Counted from the stretch's first letter, positions 26,984 through 36,057 are shown. The stretch: 64,000 bases of DNA from Bradyrhizobium sp. AZCC 2262 (GCF_036924535.1 NZ_JAZHRT010000001.1:1798001-1862000), one strand, 5' to 3'. The notes: generated by a model not told the origin, from the sequence alone. Made by a program: numbers and translations.

Positions 26984-28161
26984 GGGATGGGCGCCTGCAG
27001 GGCGTCCTGTGCAGCTTCTTCCTGTGCTGCCTTGCCGTGCAGCATCGTGACATGCGCCCCCGGCTGTAGTTTGTACTGCCCGTCGACCACGACCTGCTCG
27101 TTGGCGTGCAGGCCAGAATCAATCAGCGCCTGTCCGTCGCTGATTTGCGCGACCTTGATTTGGCGGATCGCGACGGTGTTGTCCGGATTGACCACGTAGG
27201 CGTAGGGGCCGGTCGAGCCTTGCTGCACGACGCCCGCGGGAACGGTCAAGCCGTTGTGCCGCGTGTCGACCAGCAGCCGCGCGTTGACGAGTTGACCAGG
27301 CCAGAGCCGGCGCGACTTGTTGGAAAAGTTCGCCTTGAGCTGGATTGAGCCGGTAGTCTGCAGGATCTCATTGTTGACGAGTCCGAGCACGCCTTCATCC
27401 AATTTGACGGCATTATCCTGGCTGTAGGCGAGAACCGGGAGCGGGGTTTTGGTTTGTTGCTGCTGTTGCTGGATTTGCGGCAGGACCGTCTCCGGTAACG
27501 TGAAGATCAGCGAAATCGGGTCGAGCTGCGTGACGACGACGAGGCCGTTCGCAGTCGACGGACTGATGATGTTGCCCACGTCGATCTGACGGATTCCTAC
27601 CACTCCGTCGATCGGCGAAGTCAGGCGCGTGAAGCTGAGCTGCACCTTCGCGGCGTCGATCAACGCCTGATCGGCCTTGATGGCCGCCTGCAGCTCGCCG
27701 ACCTGCGCCTTTTGTGTTTCGAGCAATTGCGGAGTAGCCCAACCCTTCTCCCCCAATGTGGTGTAACGGGTGAGGTTGGCCTGGGCGTTGACGAGTTGGG
27801 CCTGATCGCGCTCCAGATTGCCCGTGTACTGATCAATCAGGGCCTGGTAGGGGCGCGGATCGATCTGCGCGAGCAGGTCGCCAGCATGTACGGTTTGGCC
27901 TTCGGTGAAGTTGATGCTGATGATCTGCCCCTGGATCTGGGCGCGCACGACGTCGGTGTTGTACGCTATCACTGTGCCTACGCCCGTAAGATAGATCGGC
28001 ACGTCGTGCTGCGCGACCGTCGTGGCGACGATCGGCACCGTCGGGGGAGTGGGCGCCGCAGCGGCCTTTTCCAACGCGTGAATATGCGCAAAGTACGACA
28101 AGCTACCGGCTGCAAGCACGGCAATCAGCGCAACAGCCGGCACAACAACTTTCTTATTCAT
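26980..28161 (-). CDS. Membrane-fusion (periplasmic adaptor) protein of the RND pump
   Basis: 393 residues: N-terminal membrane anchor (KKVVVPAVALIAVLAAGSLSYF), lipoyl-like halves around GVGTVIAYNTDVVRAQIQGQI and GVVGIRQIDVGNII, and an alpha-helical hairpin (~120-190, Gln/Ala-rich coiled coil). The pattern matches MdtA-type adaptors. I chose the ATG at 28161; an upstream in-frame start at 28239 would overlap the preceding gene. It is followed by the pump gene with a four-base overlap and preceded 32 bp upstream by the Ser/Thr-rich secreted protein gene. Confidence 0.9.
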   Translation of the reverse strand: MNKKVVVPAVALIAVLAAGSLSYFAHIHALEKAAAAPTPPTVPIVATTVAQHDVPIYLTGVGTVIAYNTDVVRAQIQGQIISINFTEGQTVHAGDLLAQIDPRPYQALIDQYTGNLERDQAQLVNAQANLTRYTTLGEKGWATPQLLETQKAQVGELQAAIKADQALIDAAKVQLSFTRLTSPIDGVVGIRQIDVGNIISPSTANGLVVVTQLDPISLIFTLPETVLPQIQQQQQQTKTPLPVLAYSQDNAVKLDEGVLGLVNNEILQTTGSIQLKANFSNKSRRLWPGQLVNARLLVDTRHNGLTVPAGVVQQGSTGPYAYVVNPDNTVAIRQIKVAQISDGQALIDSGLHANEQVVVDGQYKLQPGAHVTMLHGKAAQEEAAQDALQAPIP

Positions 28162-28193
28162 AGCGGTTCTCGCTTGAGGATAACGAATTTTGT

Positions 28194-29003
28194 CTAGCAG
28201 CCAGTGGCAGAGCTTGCGGTCGCCCCTGGGGTCAGACACGGGAAAAGGTTTGTTGTCGTAGGTGAAGTAGTGGATGGAGCAGCAAGTGTGGGGAGTGTTG
28301 GTAGCGCTACGCTCGGCCCCACCGTACCCACAACGGGCGATACGGTCGGCGTCGGCACCGCAGGCGTGCCACTGATCCCAAGATTGCCAATCTCAGTCGA
28401 ACCAAACGGAATTCCGGTTCGGGCGACGCCTCCAGGCACAGTGGGCGTCGTTGAGGTTGGAGTCGACGATGACGCAACGCTGCTTGAGCCGGAACCGCAC
28501 ATTCCAGACATTCCCGCCGTGTCCAGCGTTCCTGAGGTGGTCGATACTCCCGACGTGCTCAAGGGCTCGGAAGAGTTCGAGATCCCCGATGACGCTGACG
28601 ATCCCGACATTGCCGTGCTGCCAGACATCGCCCCGCTGGCCGTCCCCGCAGTGGCGGGCGCTCCGGTTCCAACTCCCATTCCCATTCCGCCGCCATCGAA
28701 GCTCGTGGTGGATCCGAACATTGTTGATGGTGAAGTTCCCACGGTCGAGCATGCCGTGCCGCTGCTCGTGCTCGGAATTGTAATTGTGCCGGTCACGCCA
28801 GTGGGCGCTGGACTAAGTCCTCCTGAGATGATCTCGGTAGACCCAAGCGGGATGCCGGTCGGTCCGACTGACGTGCCGGGGCCCGCTCCGAGCGGCGAGG
28901 TCACACCAAGGGTAGGGGTTGTCGGCAATGTGCCAACCTGAGCGATCGCGCCGTTGCAGGCAAAGAGCGCCGGAAGCACTGCAGCAATCAATGCGTATCT
29001 CAT
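28194..29003 (-). CDS. Ser/Thr/Gly-rich secreted protein with internal repeats
   Basis: 269 residues. A signal peptide (RYALIAAVLPALFACNGAIAQ) is followed by low-complexity sequence rich in Ser, Thr, Gly and Pro. Two related motifs, PTGIPLGSTEIISGGLSPAP near the N-terminus and RTGIPFGSTEIGNLGISGTP near the C-terminus, frame the disordered middle. GAGGG is eight bases before ATG 29003. It begins the strand that continues into the RND genes, so it may be their first gene. No function is recognised. Confidence 0.7.
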   Translation of the reverse strand: MRYALIAAVLPALFACNGAIAQVGTLPTTPTLGVTSPLGAGPGTSVGPTGIPLGSTEIISGGLSPAPTGVTGTITIPSTSSGTACSTVGTSPSTMFGSTTSFDGGGMGMGVGTGAPATAGTASGAMSGSTAMSGSSASSGISNSSEPLSTSGVSTTSGTLDTAGMSGMCGSGSSSVASSSTPTSTTPTVPGGVARTGIPFGSTEIGNLGISGTPAVPTPTVSPVVGTVGPSVALPTLPTLAAPSTTSPTTTNLFPCLTPGATASSATGC

Positions 29004-29130
29004 TGTCATTCCCTCTCGAAACCCGTGACGTCGTGGCGAGAACTGTCGGTATCGGGAGCGAGTACGTTTCCGCAAGGCGCTGCCGGTTTAGGCTTCGATC
29101 AGTAAGTGGCTGGCGTCCCAATCGGTGCAA

Positions 29131-29146
29131 TTAAATACGCGTTTAT
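29131..29146. promoter_or_regulatory. Tod/Sty-like box between efflux operon and FdhF-like gene
   Basis: TTAAATACGCGTTTAT; both half-sites match. It is 127 bp before the Ser/Thr-rich gene start (minus) and 186 bp before the molybdoenzyme ATG at 29333 (plus), so it could act on both. Confidence 0.65.
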
Positions 29147-29332
29147 TCTCTGACGCAGACCCGCTTCGGGTTGTCGCTGATGAATGGTCCGATCGAGACA
29201 GACCTCTCAACGCTAAATCTTTTTTTAATTGAGCATGTCGAGCTCGGTGCCGACGTTCATGATCTCAGAGGGAAGCTCGTTCCAACACCAAAATTACCTT
29301 TCGGCCACATCGCTGCGATTACGGAGAGCACA

Positions 29333-31624
29333 ATGAGCGACGACGATGTCGTAGGCGTCCGCGAATACGATGGAGCTGCGGCGGGGTGGGGCGCCCTGAA
29401 GGCCGTGGCGGACGCGGTGCGCGGTCAGATGGCCATTGTGAAGGAGACCCACGGTCTCCTCAGCATGAACCAGCCGCATGGGTTTGATTGCCCGGGCTGC
29501 GCCTGGCCCGATCCCAAACATACCTCCTCGTTCGAGTTTTGCGAGAACGGCGCCAAAGCTGTCGCCTGGGAGGCAACCGCCAAACGGACGACGCCCGAAT
29601 TCTTTGCAGCGCATACGGTCAGCGAACTCTGGAATTGGCAAGATTTCGACCTCGAGAACGAGGGGCGCTTGACTCACCCAATGGTCTACGATCAGGCAAC
29701 GGACAAATACCTGCCGATTTCTTGGGACGAGGCGCTGGCGAGGATCGGCGCCGCGCTCCGCGAGTTACCGCATCCCGACATGGCGGAGTTTTATACGTCC
29801 GGCCGCGCATCCAATGAGGCGGCCTTTCTCTATCAGCTGTTCGTGCGGGAATACGGAACCAACAATTTTCCCGACTGCTCGAATATGTGCCATGAGGCGA
29901 CGAGCGTCGGTCTGCCGGAATCAATTGGTGTCGGCAAGGGAACCGTGACCCTGGAGGATTTCGATCATTGCGACGCGCTTTTCTGTATCGGCCATAATCC
30001 TGGGACCAATCATCCCCGTATGCTGACGACGCTGCGCGCAGTCTCGAAGCGGGGAGTGCCGATTATCGCCTTCAATCCGCTGCACGAGCGCGGACTGGAA
30101 CGGTTCACGTCGCCGCAACACCCTGTCGAAATGTTGACGCTGAGCTCGACGCCGATCGCCTCGACCTACTATCTGGTGAAGGTTGGCGGAGATATCGCGG
30201 TACTGAAGGGGATCATGAAGACCCTCGTGGCGCTCGATGCTAAAAGCCTTGCCGAAGGCGGTTCCGGCGTTCTCGACCGGAATTTCATCAGAGATCATAC
30301 GACCGGAATCGATGAACTGCTGGCTGACCTCGATGCGACCTCCTGGGATTCGATTGAGGAAGCTTCGGGTCTATCACGATCCGATATCGAGGCCGTCGGC
30401 GAAATCTACGCCAAGGCCGAGCGCGTCATCATCAATTACGGCATGGGGATCACCCAGCATCGCCACGGCACTGGCAATGTTCAGCAGATCGCCAATCTGT
30501 TGATGCTCCGCGGCAATATCGGGCGCAAGGGCGCGGGCATCTCTCCGTTGCGCGGCCATTCGAACGTGCAGGGTGATCGCACGGTCGGGATCACCGAGAT
30601 TCCGAACAATGCGCTTCTGGACGGGCTGGCCCGCGTGTTTGGATTCGAGCCGCCGCGCCACAAGGGCCACAACGCGGTCGAAGCCATCGAAGCGATCCGG
30701 GATGGGCGATCGAAGGCGTTGGTTTGCCTCGGCGGCAACCTGGCCGTTGCCATGTCGGATCCGGAAGTCACATTCAAGGCAATGCGGAAGCTCGATCTCG
30801 CGGTGCACATCGCCACCAAGCTCAATCGCACCCATCTGCTGGTCGCAAAGCAATCTTTCATTCTACCCTGTCTGGGACGCACCGAGATTGATATTCAGGC
30901 CACTGGTCGCCAGTCGGTCACTGTGGAAGATTCAATGTCGATGGTCCATGCTTCGCGCGGCGGCCTGAAGCCGGCGTCCGAGCATCTCAAGTCGGAGCCG
31001 GCGATTATCGCGGAAATCGCGCTGGCAACATTGCCGAACACACGCGTCAAATGGGCCGAGCTGGTTTCCGATTACGGAAAGATTCGCGATTGCATCGAGG
31101 CGATCTTTCCGGAATTCGCCGATTTCAACAACCGGATCAAGAAGCCGGGTGGATTTCGGCTCTATGTTGCAGCATCAGAGCGTGATTGGTGGACGCCGAC
31201 GAAGAGGGCCAATTTCATCATCTATCCCGGAACAGATGAGGATCCGCGGGTGGCCGATCGTGAAGCTCTCACGCTCACAACGATCAGAAGTCACGACCAG
31301 TACAATACAACGATCTATGGCATGAACGATCGCTATCGCGGAATTACGGGGCGGCGCGACGTTGTGTTCGTCAATGAGCACGACCTCGCCAGCCGCGGCC
31401 TGAAGCATGGCGATCTCGTCGATATCACCGTCGTGCCCGATGCCGGATCGAAAGCGGGCGAGCGGGTCATGCGCAACCTGACGGCGGTCGCCTACCATAT
31501 CGCGCAGGGTTCGATCGCGGCCTATTATCCGGAGGCGAATGTCCTGGTTGCGCTCGATCACTACGACGCAAAATCCGGAACGCCTTCCTACAAGTCGACT
31601 CCGGTTCTGATCCGCGCTTCGTGA
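29333..31624 (+). CDS. FdhF/YdeP-like molybdopterin oxidoreductase
   Basis: 763 residues of the bis-MGD oxidoreductase family, YdeP-like branch. The N-terminal MNQPHGFDCPGCAWPD supplies two closely spaced cysteines; the later SNMCHEATSVGL, FNPLHERGLERF and LRGNIGRKGAGISPLRGHSNVQG are molybdopterin contacts; the C-terminal dinucleotide-binding domain has TIRSHDQYNTTIYG. I chose ATG 29333, with GGAG seven bases upstream; the in-frame upstream start at 29171 adds 54 unrelated residues. The natural substrate is not established; relatives are called 'formate dehydrogenase-like' and some are linked to acid resistance. fdhD at 53732, needed for sulfuration of such enzymes, also has a box. Confidence 0.88.
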   Translation: MSDDDVVGVREYDGAAAGWGALKAVADAVRGQMAIVKETHGLLSMNQPHGFDCPGCAWPDPKHTSSFEFCENGAKAVAWEATAKRTTPEFFAAHTVSELWNWQDFDLENEGRLTHPMVYDQATDKYLPISWDEALARIGAALRELPHPDMAEFYTSGRASNEAAFLYQLFVREYGTNNFPDCSNMCHEATSVGLPESIGVGKGTVTLEDFDHCDALFCIGHNPGTNHPRMLTTLRAVSKRGVPIIAFNPLHERGLERFTSPQHPVEMLTLSSTPIASTYYLVKVGGDIAVLKGIMKTLVALDAKSLAEGGSGVLDRNFIRDHTTGIDELLADLDATSWDSIEEASGLSRSDIEAVGEIYAKAERVIINYGMGITQHRHGTGNVQQIANLLMLRGNIGRKGAGISPLRGHSNVQGDRTVGITEIPNNALLDGLARVFGFEPPRHKGHNAVEAIEAIRDGRSKALVCLGGNLAVAMSDPEVTFKAMRKLDLAVHIATKLNRTHLLVAKQSFILPCLGRTEIDIQATGRQSVTVEDSMSMVHASRGGLKPASEHLKSEPAIIAEIALATLPNTRVKWAELVSDYGKIRDCIEAIFPEFADFNNRIKKPGGFRLYVAASERDWWTPTKRANFIIYPGTDEDPRVADREALTLTTIRSHDQYNTTIYGMNDRYRGITGRRDVVFVNEHDLASRGLKHGDLVDITVVPDAGSKAGERVMRNLTAVAYHIAQGSIAAYYPEANVLVALDHYDAKSGTPSYKSTPVLIRAS

Positions 31625-31755
31625 AAACCAGACGTGGAATGCGCGCGAACGTGCGGGAACCAACCTCTAAGGATCTGACCAGTGCAATGCTCTAGGCGAG
31701 CGGACCGATCTGCGGATTAACGGTTGGAATCTGAAACGCGGGTCGGAACCTGGGT

Positions 31756-32688
31756 TCAGTCCGCCCAAGCCTGCTCAACCGCAGCCGGTGCTTGCACGAC
31801 GAGGTTCTTTGTCGCCTTTCGCACTTTCTCGAACGCGCGCGCCTCGATTTGCCGTATGCGTTCACGCGAGACGTTGAAGTCCGCCGCCAGATCTTCAAGC
31901 GTCAGTGGTTCGTCGACCAAGTGTCGCGCCTCGAAGATGCGGCGTTCGCGGTCATCCAGGACATCGATCGCGGCGACCAATGCCTTGAGCCGACGCTCCT
32001 TTTCGTCCTGTTCGACCACGATGGCTTCCGGAGAGGGGGACTGATCAACGAGATGGTCCTGCCATTCGCCGGAATCAGCGCGATTATACATCGGCACATT
32101 GATAGATTTGTCACCGCCCAGCCGTCGATTCATGTCGACAACATCTTCGCTCGTGACATCAAGGTCCTTTGCGATCAACGCGACCTGATCGGGGTGAAGG
32201 TCGCCGGTTTCCAATGCGGCGATTTTGCTTTTCGCGGAGCGTAGTTTGAAGAACAGCTTCTTTTGGTTCGCGGTGGTGCCGATCTTCACAAGCGACCAAG
32301 AACGCAGGATGTAATCGTGTATGGAAGCCCTGATCCACCACATCGCGTAGGTGGCAAAGCGAAAGCCTTTTTCAGGCTCAAAGCGGTTCAAGGCCTGCAT
32401 CAGGCCGACGTTCCCTTCGGCGATGATTTCCGAAACGGGCAGACCGTAGCCGCGGTAACCCATGGCGATCTTGACGGCGAGACGCAGATGACTTGTAACG
32501 AGCTGATTCGCAGCATTGCGGTCGCCGTGCTCGCGCCAACGTTTGGCGAGGTTATATTCCTGGTCTCTTTCCAGCATCGCGAAACGCCTGATGTCGTCGA
32601 GATAGCCCCGGCCGCGCCCGCTTTTGGCGAGCGCTGGTCCGCGCCGTGTTCGAACCGAGAGGCCTGCGAATTGTCCCTCAATGTCCAT
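31756..32688 (-). CDS. rpoH: RNA polymerase sigma-32-type factor (RpoH paralogue)
   Basis: 310 residues from ATG 32688 (GGAG eight bases upstream). Region 2 shows HLRLAVKIAMGYRGYGLPVSEIIAEGNVGLMQAL and EKGFRFATYAMWWIRASI; the RpoH box is QKKLFFKLRSAK; region 4 has LTLEDLAADFNVSRERIRQIEARAF. It directs polymerase to heat-shock-type promoters. Rhizobia carry several rpoH copies, and this one is linked to redox genes rather than to cell-division genes. It converges with the molybdoenzyme gene. Two boxes in tandem lie 91 bp upstream, suggesting that the two-component pathway feeds into a sigma-32 regulon. Confidence 0.92.
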   Translation of the reverse strand: MDIEGQFAGLSVRTRRGPALAKSGRGRGYLDDIRRFAMLERDQEYNLAKRWREHGDRNAANQLVTSHLRLAVKIAMGYRGYGLPVSEIIAEGNVGLMQALNRFEPEKGFRFATYAMWWIRASIHDYILRSWSLVKIGTTANQKKLFFKLRSAKSKIAALETGDLHPDQVALIAKDLDVTSEDVVDMNRRLGGDKSINVPMYNRADSGEWQDHLVDQSPSPEAIVVEQDEKERRLKALVAAIDVLDDRERRIFEARHLVDEPLTLEDLAADFNVSRERIRQIEARAFEKVRKATKNLVVQAPAAVEQAWAD

Positions 32689-32779
32689 ATCAGTCGCTCC
32701 GTTGTGGTAAGCTGGAAATCTTCCGCCGCCGAAAGTCGAGCGGATCACCAGATGATAGGCGCTGCGCGCGGACGACCTA

Positions 32780-32795
32780 TTAAATTGAGGTTTAG
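32780..32795. promoter_or_regulatory. Tod/Sty-like box, rpoH-proximal copy
   Basis: TTAAATTGAGGTTTAG; both half-sites match. It is 91 bp before the rpoH ATG (minus strand). Confidence 0.7.
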
Positions 32796-32799
32796 GACA

Positions 32800-32815
32800 T
32801 TAAATTCGAATTCAA
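32800..32815. promoter_or_regulatory. Tod/Sty-like box, rpoH-distal copy
   Basis: TTAAATTCGAATTCAA, 20 bp from the proximal copy in register. Its centre TTCGAA is itself palindromic and identical to that of the box at 33547. Confidence 0.6.
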
Positions 32816-33033
32816 CTGCAAGGCTCGATCAGGGTCCGCTTGCATGGTGAAACCGGCCGTTCGGCGGCTTCCTGTCGGAGCGCCGTCCCGATTCGCTTCA
32901 ACAATGGCGTGAGGCCGTTACTCTTAGTGGCGCTCACCCGGCAGGGCTGGCGTTCTGCGTTTCGCCAACTCTCCCAGGTGAGCCGTTAGGGGTCGAAAGC
33001 CCGCGCGTTCGCGGCTTCGGATCCGTCTACCGT

Positions 33034-33426
33034 TCAGTAGTCGCAGTAGTAGGGATAGCTGTATGTGTAGGTTGGATAGTACGGACAACCAAGGCCGTAG
33101 TCGTCGTAATAGCCGCCGCCAGCGAAGCGGTGCCGTCCGCCGCCGAAGCGGCCGTGGCCGACGTGCGCGATGCGACCTGCGCCCAAGCCACCGACGCGGC
33201 CGGCGCCAAAGCCACCCATGCCTCCGCCGAAGCCGCCCATGTGGCCCCCGCCAAAGCCGCCCATGTGACCTCCGCCAAAGCCACCGCCCATATGGCCTCC
33301 GCCAAAGCCGCCGCCACCGCCATGACCGCCGCCACCACCGCCGCCGCCGCGGGCTTGGGCACCAGTAGCCAGCAGGCTCCCGGCGAGCACTGCGCTCGCC
33401 AAAATCATCATCACTCGTCCTCTCAT
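33034..33426 (-). CDS. Glycine/histidine-rich secreted protein
   Basis: 130 residues. A signal peptide (MMILASAVLAGSLLATGAQA) is followed by a long Gly-rich tract with repeated GGGHMGGFGGG-type units (~30-90) and a Tyr-rich tail (YDDYGLGCPYYPTYTYSYPYYCDY). AAAGGAGA is seven bases before ATG 33426. His/Met-containing Gly repeats can bind metals, but this is only a possibility. A box lies 120 bp upstream. Confidence 0.75.
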   Translation of the reverse strand: MRGRVMMILASAVLAGSLLATGAQARGGGGGGGGHGGGGGFGGGHMGGGFGGGHMGGFGGGHMGGFGGGMGGFGAGRVGGLGAGRIAHVGHGRFGGGRHRFAGGGYYDDYGLGCPYYPTYTYSYPYYCDY

Positions 33427-33546
33427 GACATTCTCCTTTGGGATGGGCGGACTGTCCGCCACAGGTTTTCTCAGACGCCGGCATAGCCGAAGGCAAACGC
33501 TAACGTCGTCATGGAGGGAAGATGGGGATGCTTTGCCTCGTCTCTA

Positions 33547-33562
33547 TTAAATTCGAATTCAT
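33547..33562. promoter_or_regulatory. Tod/Sty-like box upstream of the glycine-rich protein gene
   Basis: TTAAATTCGAATTCAT, 120 bp before the ATG at 33426 on the minus strand. Confidence 0.6.
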
Positions 33563-33834
33563 ATGGCTCGAGGACGAAATAGGTTCACGGCATGTCGCGC
33601 CAGAACGCCGCCGGCCGATATGCAGACCAACTCGCGCGGAGATTGATCGCGGCTGTAGGCGCGCCGCTACTCCAAGGAAAAATCGGACGGCGCGCGTCTC
33701 GCCTCGGGCAGGGAGGAGGGATATAGGGCGTGGCGCGCGCCGTCCGCCGAACAACCGCATGATAAACGCCGCGGGGGACAAGCGTGGCGCGGCTGTTCCG
33801 ACCATGAGCTAGGCCCCGAGAACGGATTGCGCCA

Positions 33835-33850
33835 TTAAATATTGGTTTAG
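33835..33850. promoter_or_regulatory. Tod/Sty-like box without an obvious target
   Basis: TTAAATATTGGTTTAG, a full match to both half-sites. The nearest gene starts are 408 bp away on the left (33426, minus); the gene to the right (34092-34478) points toward it. It may drive an unrecognised small RNA or peptide, or mark a lost gene. Confidence 0.55.
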
Positions 33851-34091
33851 TAATCGTCCCGCACCGTTCTCGGTGATCGGATCAGGGCGCGACTCGTAAA
33901 CCGAGCTTGATTGGTGAGGCTTGATCGATGTCCGCCAGGCCCCGATAGCAACCAAATCCTGCAGCACTGCGAAATGATGCGATGTGCCACCAACTGGCAT
34001 CCATCATTAAGTTGTGTACTCAAGCTCCGGCCGCCGCAGAAGCAGCCGAGCATATCATCAAGACTTGAGCATGCGGTCGAGCATTCCGAGT

Positions 34092-34478
34092 TCACTTGCG
34101 CAGATTGGCGAGGGAATCCGGCTCGCGCGGCGAGGTCGCGCTCGGATATTCGTTGAACGCATCCATCACGCGTGCAGAGTAGACAAGCGCAGCCCCGGCG
34201 TTGACGGTCATGGCGACCCCCAAAGCTTCCGCAATTTCTTCCCTGGTCGCGCCGCGTTTGATTGCGGCCTCAGTATGCACCGTAATGCAACCGTCGCATC
34301 GCAGCGTGACGGCCACCGCGAGAGCGATGAGCTCTCGGACTTTTGCGCCAAGCAGATCCGTCTTTTGGCCAGCCGCGCTGAGCGCCATGTATCCCTTGAT
34401 CGTATCGGGGCTGAGCTGGCCGATTTCTTTCACGCCGGCCGCCAGTTGTTTGCGATAATCATTCCAATCGAGCATCAT
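34092..34478 (-). CDS. AhpD/carboxymuconolactone decarboxylase-family protein
   Basis: 128 residues from ATG 34478 (AAGGA upstream). LRCDGCITVHTEAAIKRGATREEIAEAL contains the CxxC-xxxH redox motif typical of AhpD-like peroxidase partners. No signal peptide. It follows the multicopper oxidase gene on the same strand after 64 bp. A role in peroxide or electrophile detoxification is likely, but the partner is unknown. Confidence 0.85.
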   Translation of the reverse strand: MMLDWNDYRKQLAAGVKEIGQLSPDTIKGYMALSAAGQKTDLLGAKVRELIALAVAVTLRCDGCITVHTEAAIKRGATREEIAEALGVAMTVNAGAALVYSARVMDAFNEYPSATSPREPDSLANLRK

Positions 34479-34542
34479 GTCGGCATCCTTCACATCGAAC
34501 AGTTCGCAAAGACCATTGACGGCATGGGGACGGATCAGATCG

Positions 34543-36057
34543 TCAAAAGTCGATCCCCTGATATCTGAATTCCGTCATCATGCCGGTGACCATGTGGTAG
34601 AGATTGTGACAGTGCAGCGCCCATCGTCCCGGATTGTCGGCGTCGAAAGCAATCCGGACGCGACCCATCGGCATCACCAAAACAGTGTCGCGCACGGCGC
34701 CCTGGACCGGTCGCCCGTCAATTGCGATCACCTGGAACACGTGGCCGTGTAAATGGATCGGATGCGCCATCATGGTGCGGTTCAACAGATCGATCTCGAC
34801 GCGTTGTCCCTTTGTCAGCATGAGCGGCGAGACCTGCGGCCAATACTCGCCGTTCAGGGACCAGGCGTAAGGCTTCATTCCGCCGCCGAGAACGATGGCT
34901 TGAACGATGTCCGCGGAGCGCGGCGGCAGCGGCTCAACTGCCATAAGCCGGGCCTCCAGCGACAGGTCGGCCGGCGGTGCGGCTTCTGCGCTCTCGGCGA
35001 CCCGCGAAACCGGCGCATCTGCCGTTGCGAGAACGATTCCGGTCTGCCGACTTCCGCCCTCTAGGCGGGCAAGGATCGGAAACGCCCCGGCGCCCGGTAA
35101 ATCGATCAGGATGTCGAGGCGCTGGGCCATCGCGAGCGGGAAACGGTTGCTCGCCACCGGATGAACGAGATGGCCGTCGGTCGCAACCACGCGGCCGGCG
35201 AGATCACCAAGGTCGAGCCAAAACTGACTTGAGGACGCACCGTTAATGACCCGCAGGCGGATGCGACCACCGCGTTCGACGCGCACGATCTCTGGATCCG
35301 CCAAGGTTCGATCGTTGGCAAGGAATGCGTCGTATTCAACATCATTCAAATCCATTTGCATGCTGCTCGGCCCTGACATGGTCATTCCCGGCATGGCCAT
35401 ACTTGGTGCACGGGCAGCCATTCCCACGATGCGTGGTTTGGGTATACCGGCGTCGTCCTTGTCAGCCGGGGCCTCCTCGGTCTTTCGCGCCATGGCCTGT
35501 GCAGCGGCTACACTCGTGCCGGTGAGACCGGCGAGCACCTCTTCCGGCGTTCGGAAGGTGAAGTCGTGCAGCATGAGGACGACTTCCTGACGGTCTTCGT
35601 GAAGCTCAGCGGCGCTACTGACGATAAGGGGCGCGGTCATCAGGCTCTGTTCCTGCATGTCGTGATGCGAGTGCATCCAGTACGTGCCGGGAATCGGAGC
35701 ATAGTCATAAGCTTGAACAGCGCCGTTCGCGATCGGCGGGGTCTGCGGCCAGGGGAAACCGTCCTGCGTCCAAGGTGGAAGCTGCCCATGCCAGTGGACA
35801 AGGGTTCGTGCGCCGGATTCGTTGGCAAGATCCACGCGGAATCGTTCGCCTGCAGCAAGGTGAATACCGGGACGCCCGTCGGGGCCTGTCAGCCCGAAGA
35901 TTTTGGCTGGTCGGCCGTTCACTTCCAACACGCGCGTTCCCGCGACAAGACGCTTGGGAGCAGGCGCAGTCCCGCGCGCTGCATCGGGTAAGATAGGCAC
36001 TACGCTCGCAGCAAGCGCAGTGTGCAGAAATCGGCGGCGAGAGAAGGGCTTACTCAC
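34543..36057 (-). CDS. Tat-exported multicopper oxidase
   Basis: 504 residues. The twin-arginine signal FSRRRFLHTALAASVV directs export. Copper ligands are complete: HWHG and HSHH in domain 1, HPIHLHGH and HCHNLYHM in domain 3. A Met-rich insert (SMAMPGMTMSGPSSMQM, ~230-250), as in CopA/CueO-type oxidases, suggests Cu(I) or metal oxidation rather than phenol oxidation. The GTG start overlaps the stop of the small membrane protein gene upstream. With pqqA and that gene it may form one unit under the box at 36637. Confidence 0.9.
   Translation of the reverse strand: MSKPFSRRRFLHTALAASVVPILPDAARGTAPAPKRLVAGTRVLEVNGRPAKIFGLTGPDGRPGIHLAAGERFRVDLANESGARTLVHWHGQLPPWTQDGFPWPQTPPIANGAVQAYDYAPIPGTYWMHSHHDMQEQSLMTAPLIVSSAAELHEDRQEVVLMLHDFTFRTPEEVLAGLTGTSVAAAQAMARKTEEAPADKDDAGIPKPRIVGMAARAPSMAMPGMTMSGPSSMQMDLNDVEYDAFLANDRTLADPEIVRVERGGRIRLRVINGASSSQFWLDLGDLAGRVVATDGHLVHPVASNRFPLAMAQRLDILIDLPGAGAFPILARLEGGSRQTGIVLATADAPVSRVAESAEAAPPADLSLEARLMAVEPLPPRSADIVQAIVLGGGMKPYAWSLNGEYWPQVSPLMLTKGQRVEIDLLNRTMMAHPIHLHGHVFQVIAIDGRPVQGAVRDTVLVMPMGRVRIAFDADNPGRWALHCHNLYHMVTGMMTEFRYQGIDF

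Larger units (their letters stand above)
32689..33033. other. Intergenic stretch with two tandem boxes
   Basis: Lies between the rpoH start and the end of the glycine-rich protein gene, both on the minus strand. Besides the boxes at 32780 and 32800 I see no gene in it. Confidence 0.5.
33427..34091. other. 665-bp stretch without a recognised gene, two boxes
   Basis: It holds boxes at 33547 and 33835. A 44-codon frame (ATG 33592 to TAG 33726; ADQLARRLIAAVGAPLLQGK) starts 29 bp after the first box but has only a poor ribosome binding site, so I do not call it a gene. GC-rich inverted segments (GGCGCGCGTCTCGCC and GGCGTGGCGCGCGCC, about 33689-33745) could form a loose stem. Nothing else is visible. 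Confidence 0.4.

Noticed and set aside
33592..33726. 44-codon frame with amphipathic look (ADQLARRLIAAVGAPLLQGK)
   Set aside because: The ribosome binding site is poor and there is no paralogue in the window. Noted in the gap entry but not called as a gene.
33509..33812. Overlapping open frames on both strands between the glycine-rich gene and the AhpD-like gene
   Set aside because: Arg/Pro-rich composition, no signal or domain, and they cover the regulatory box at 33547.
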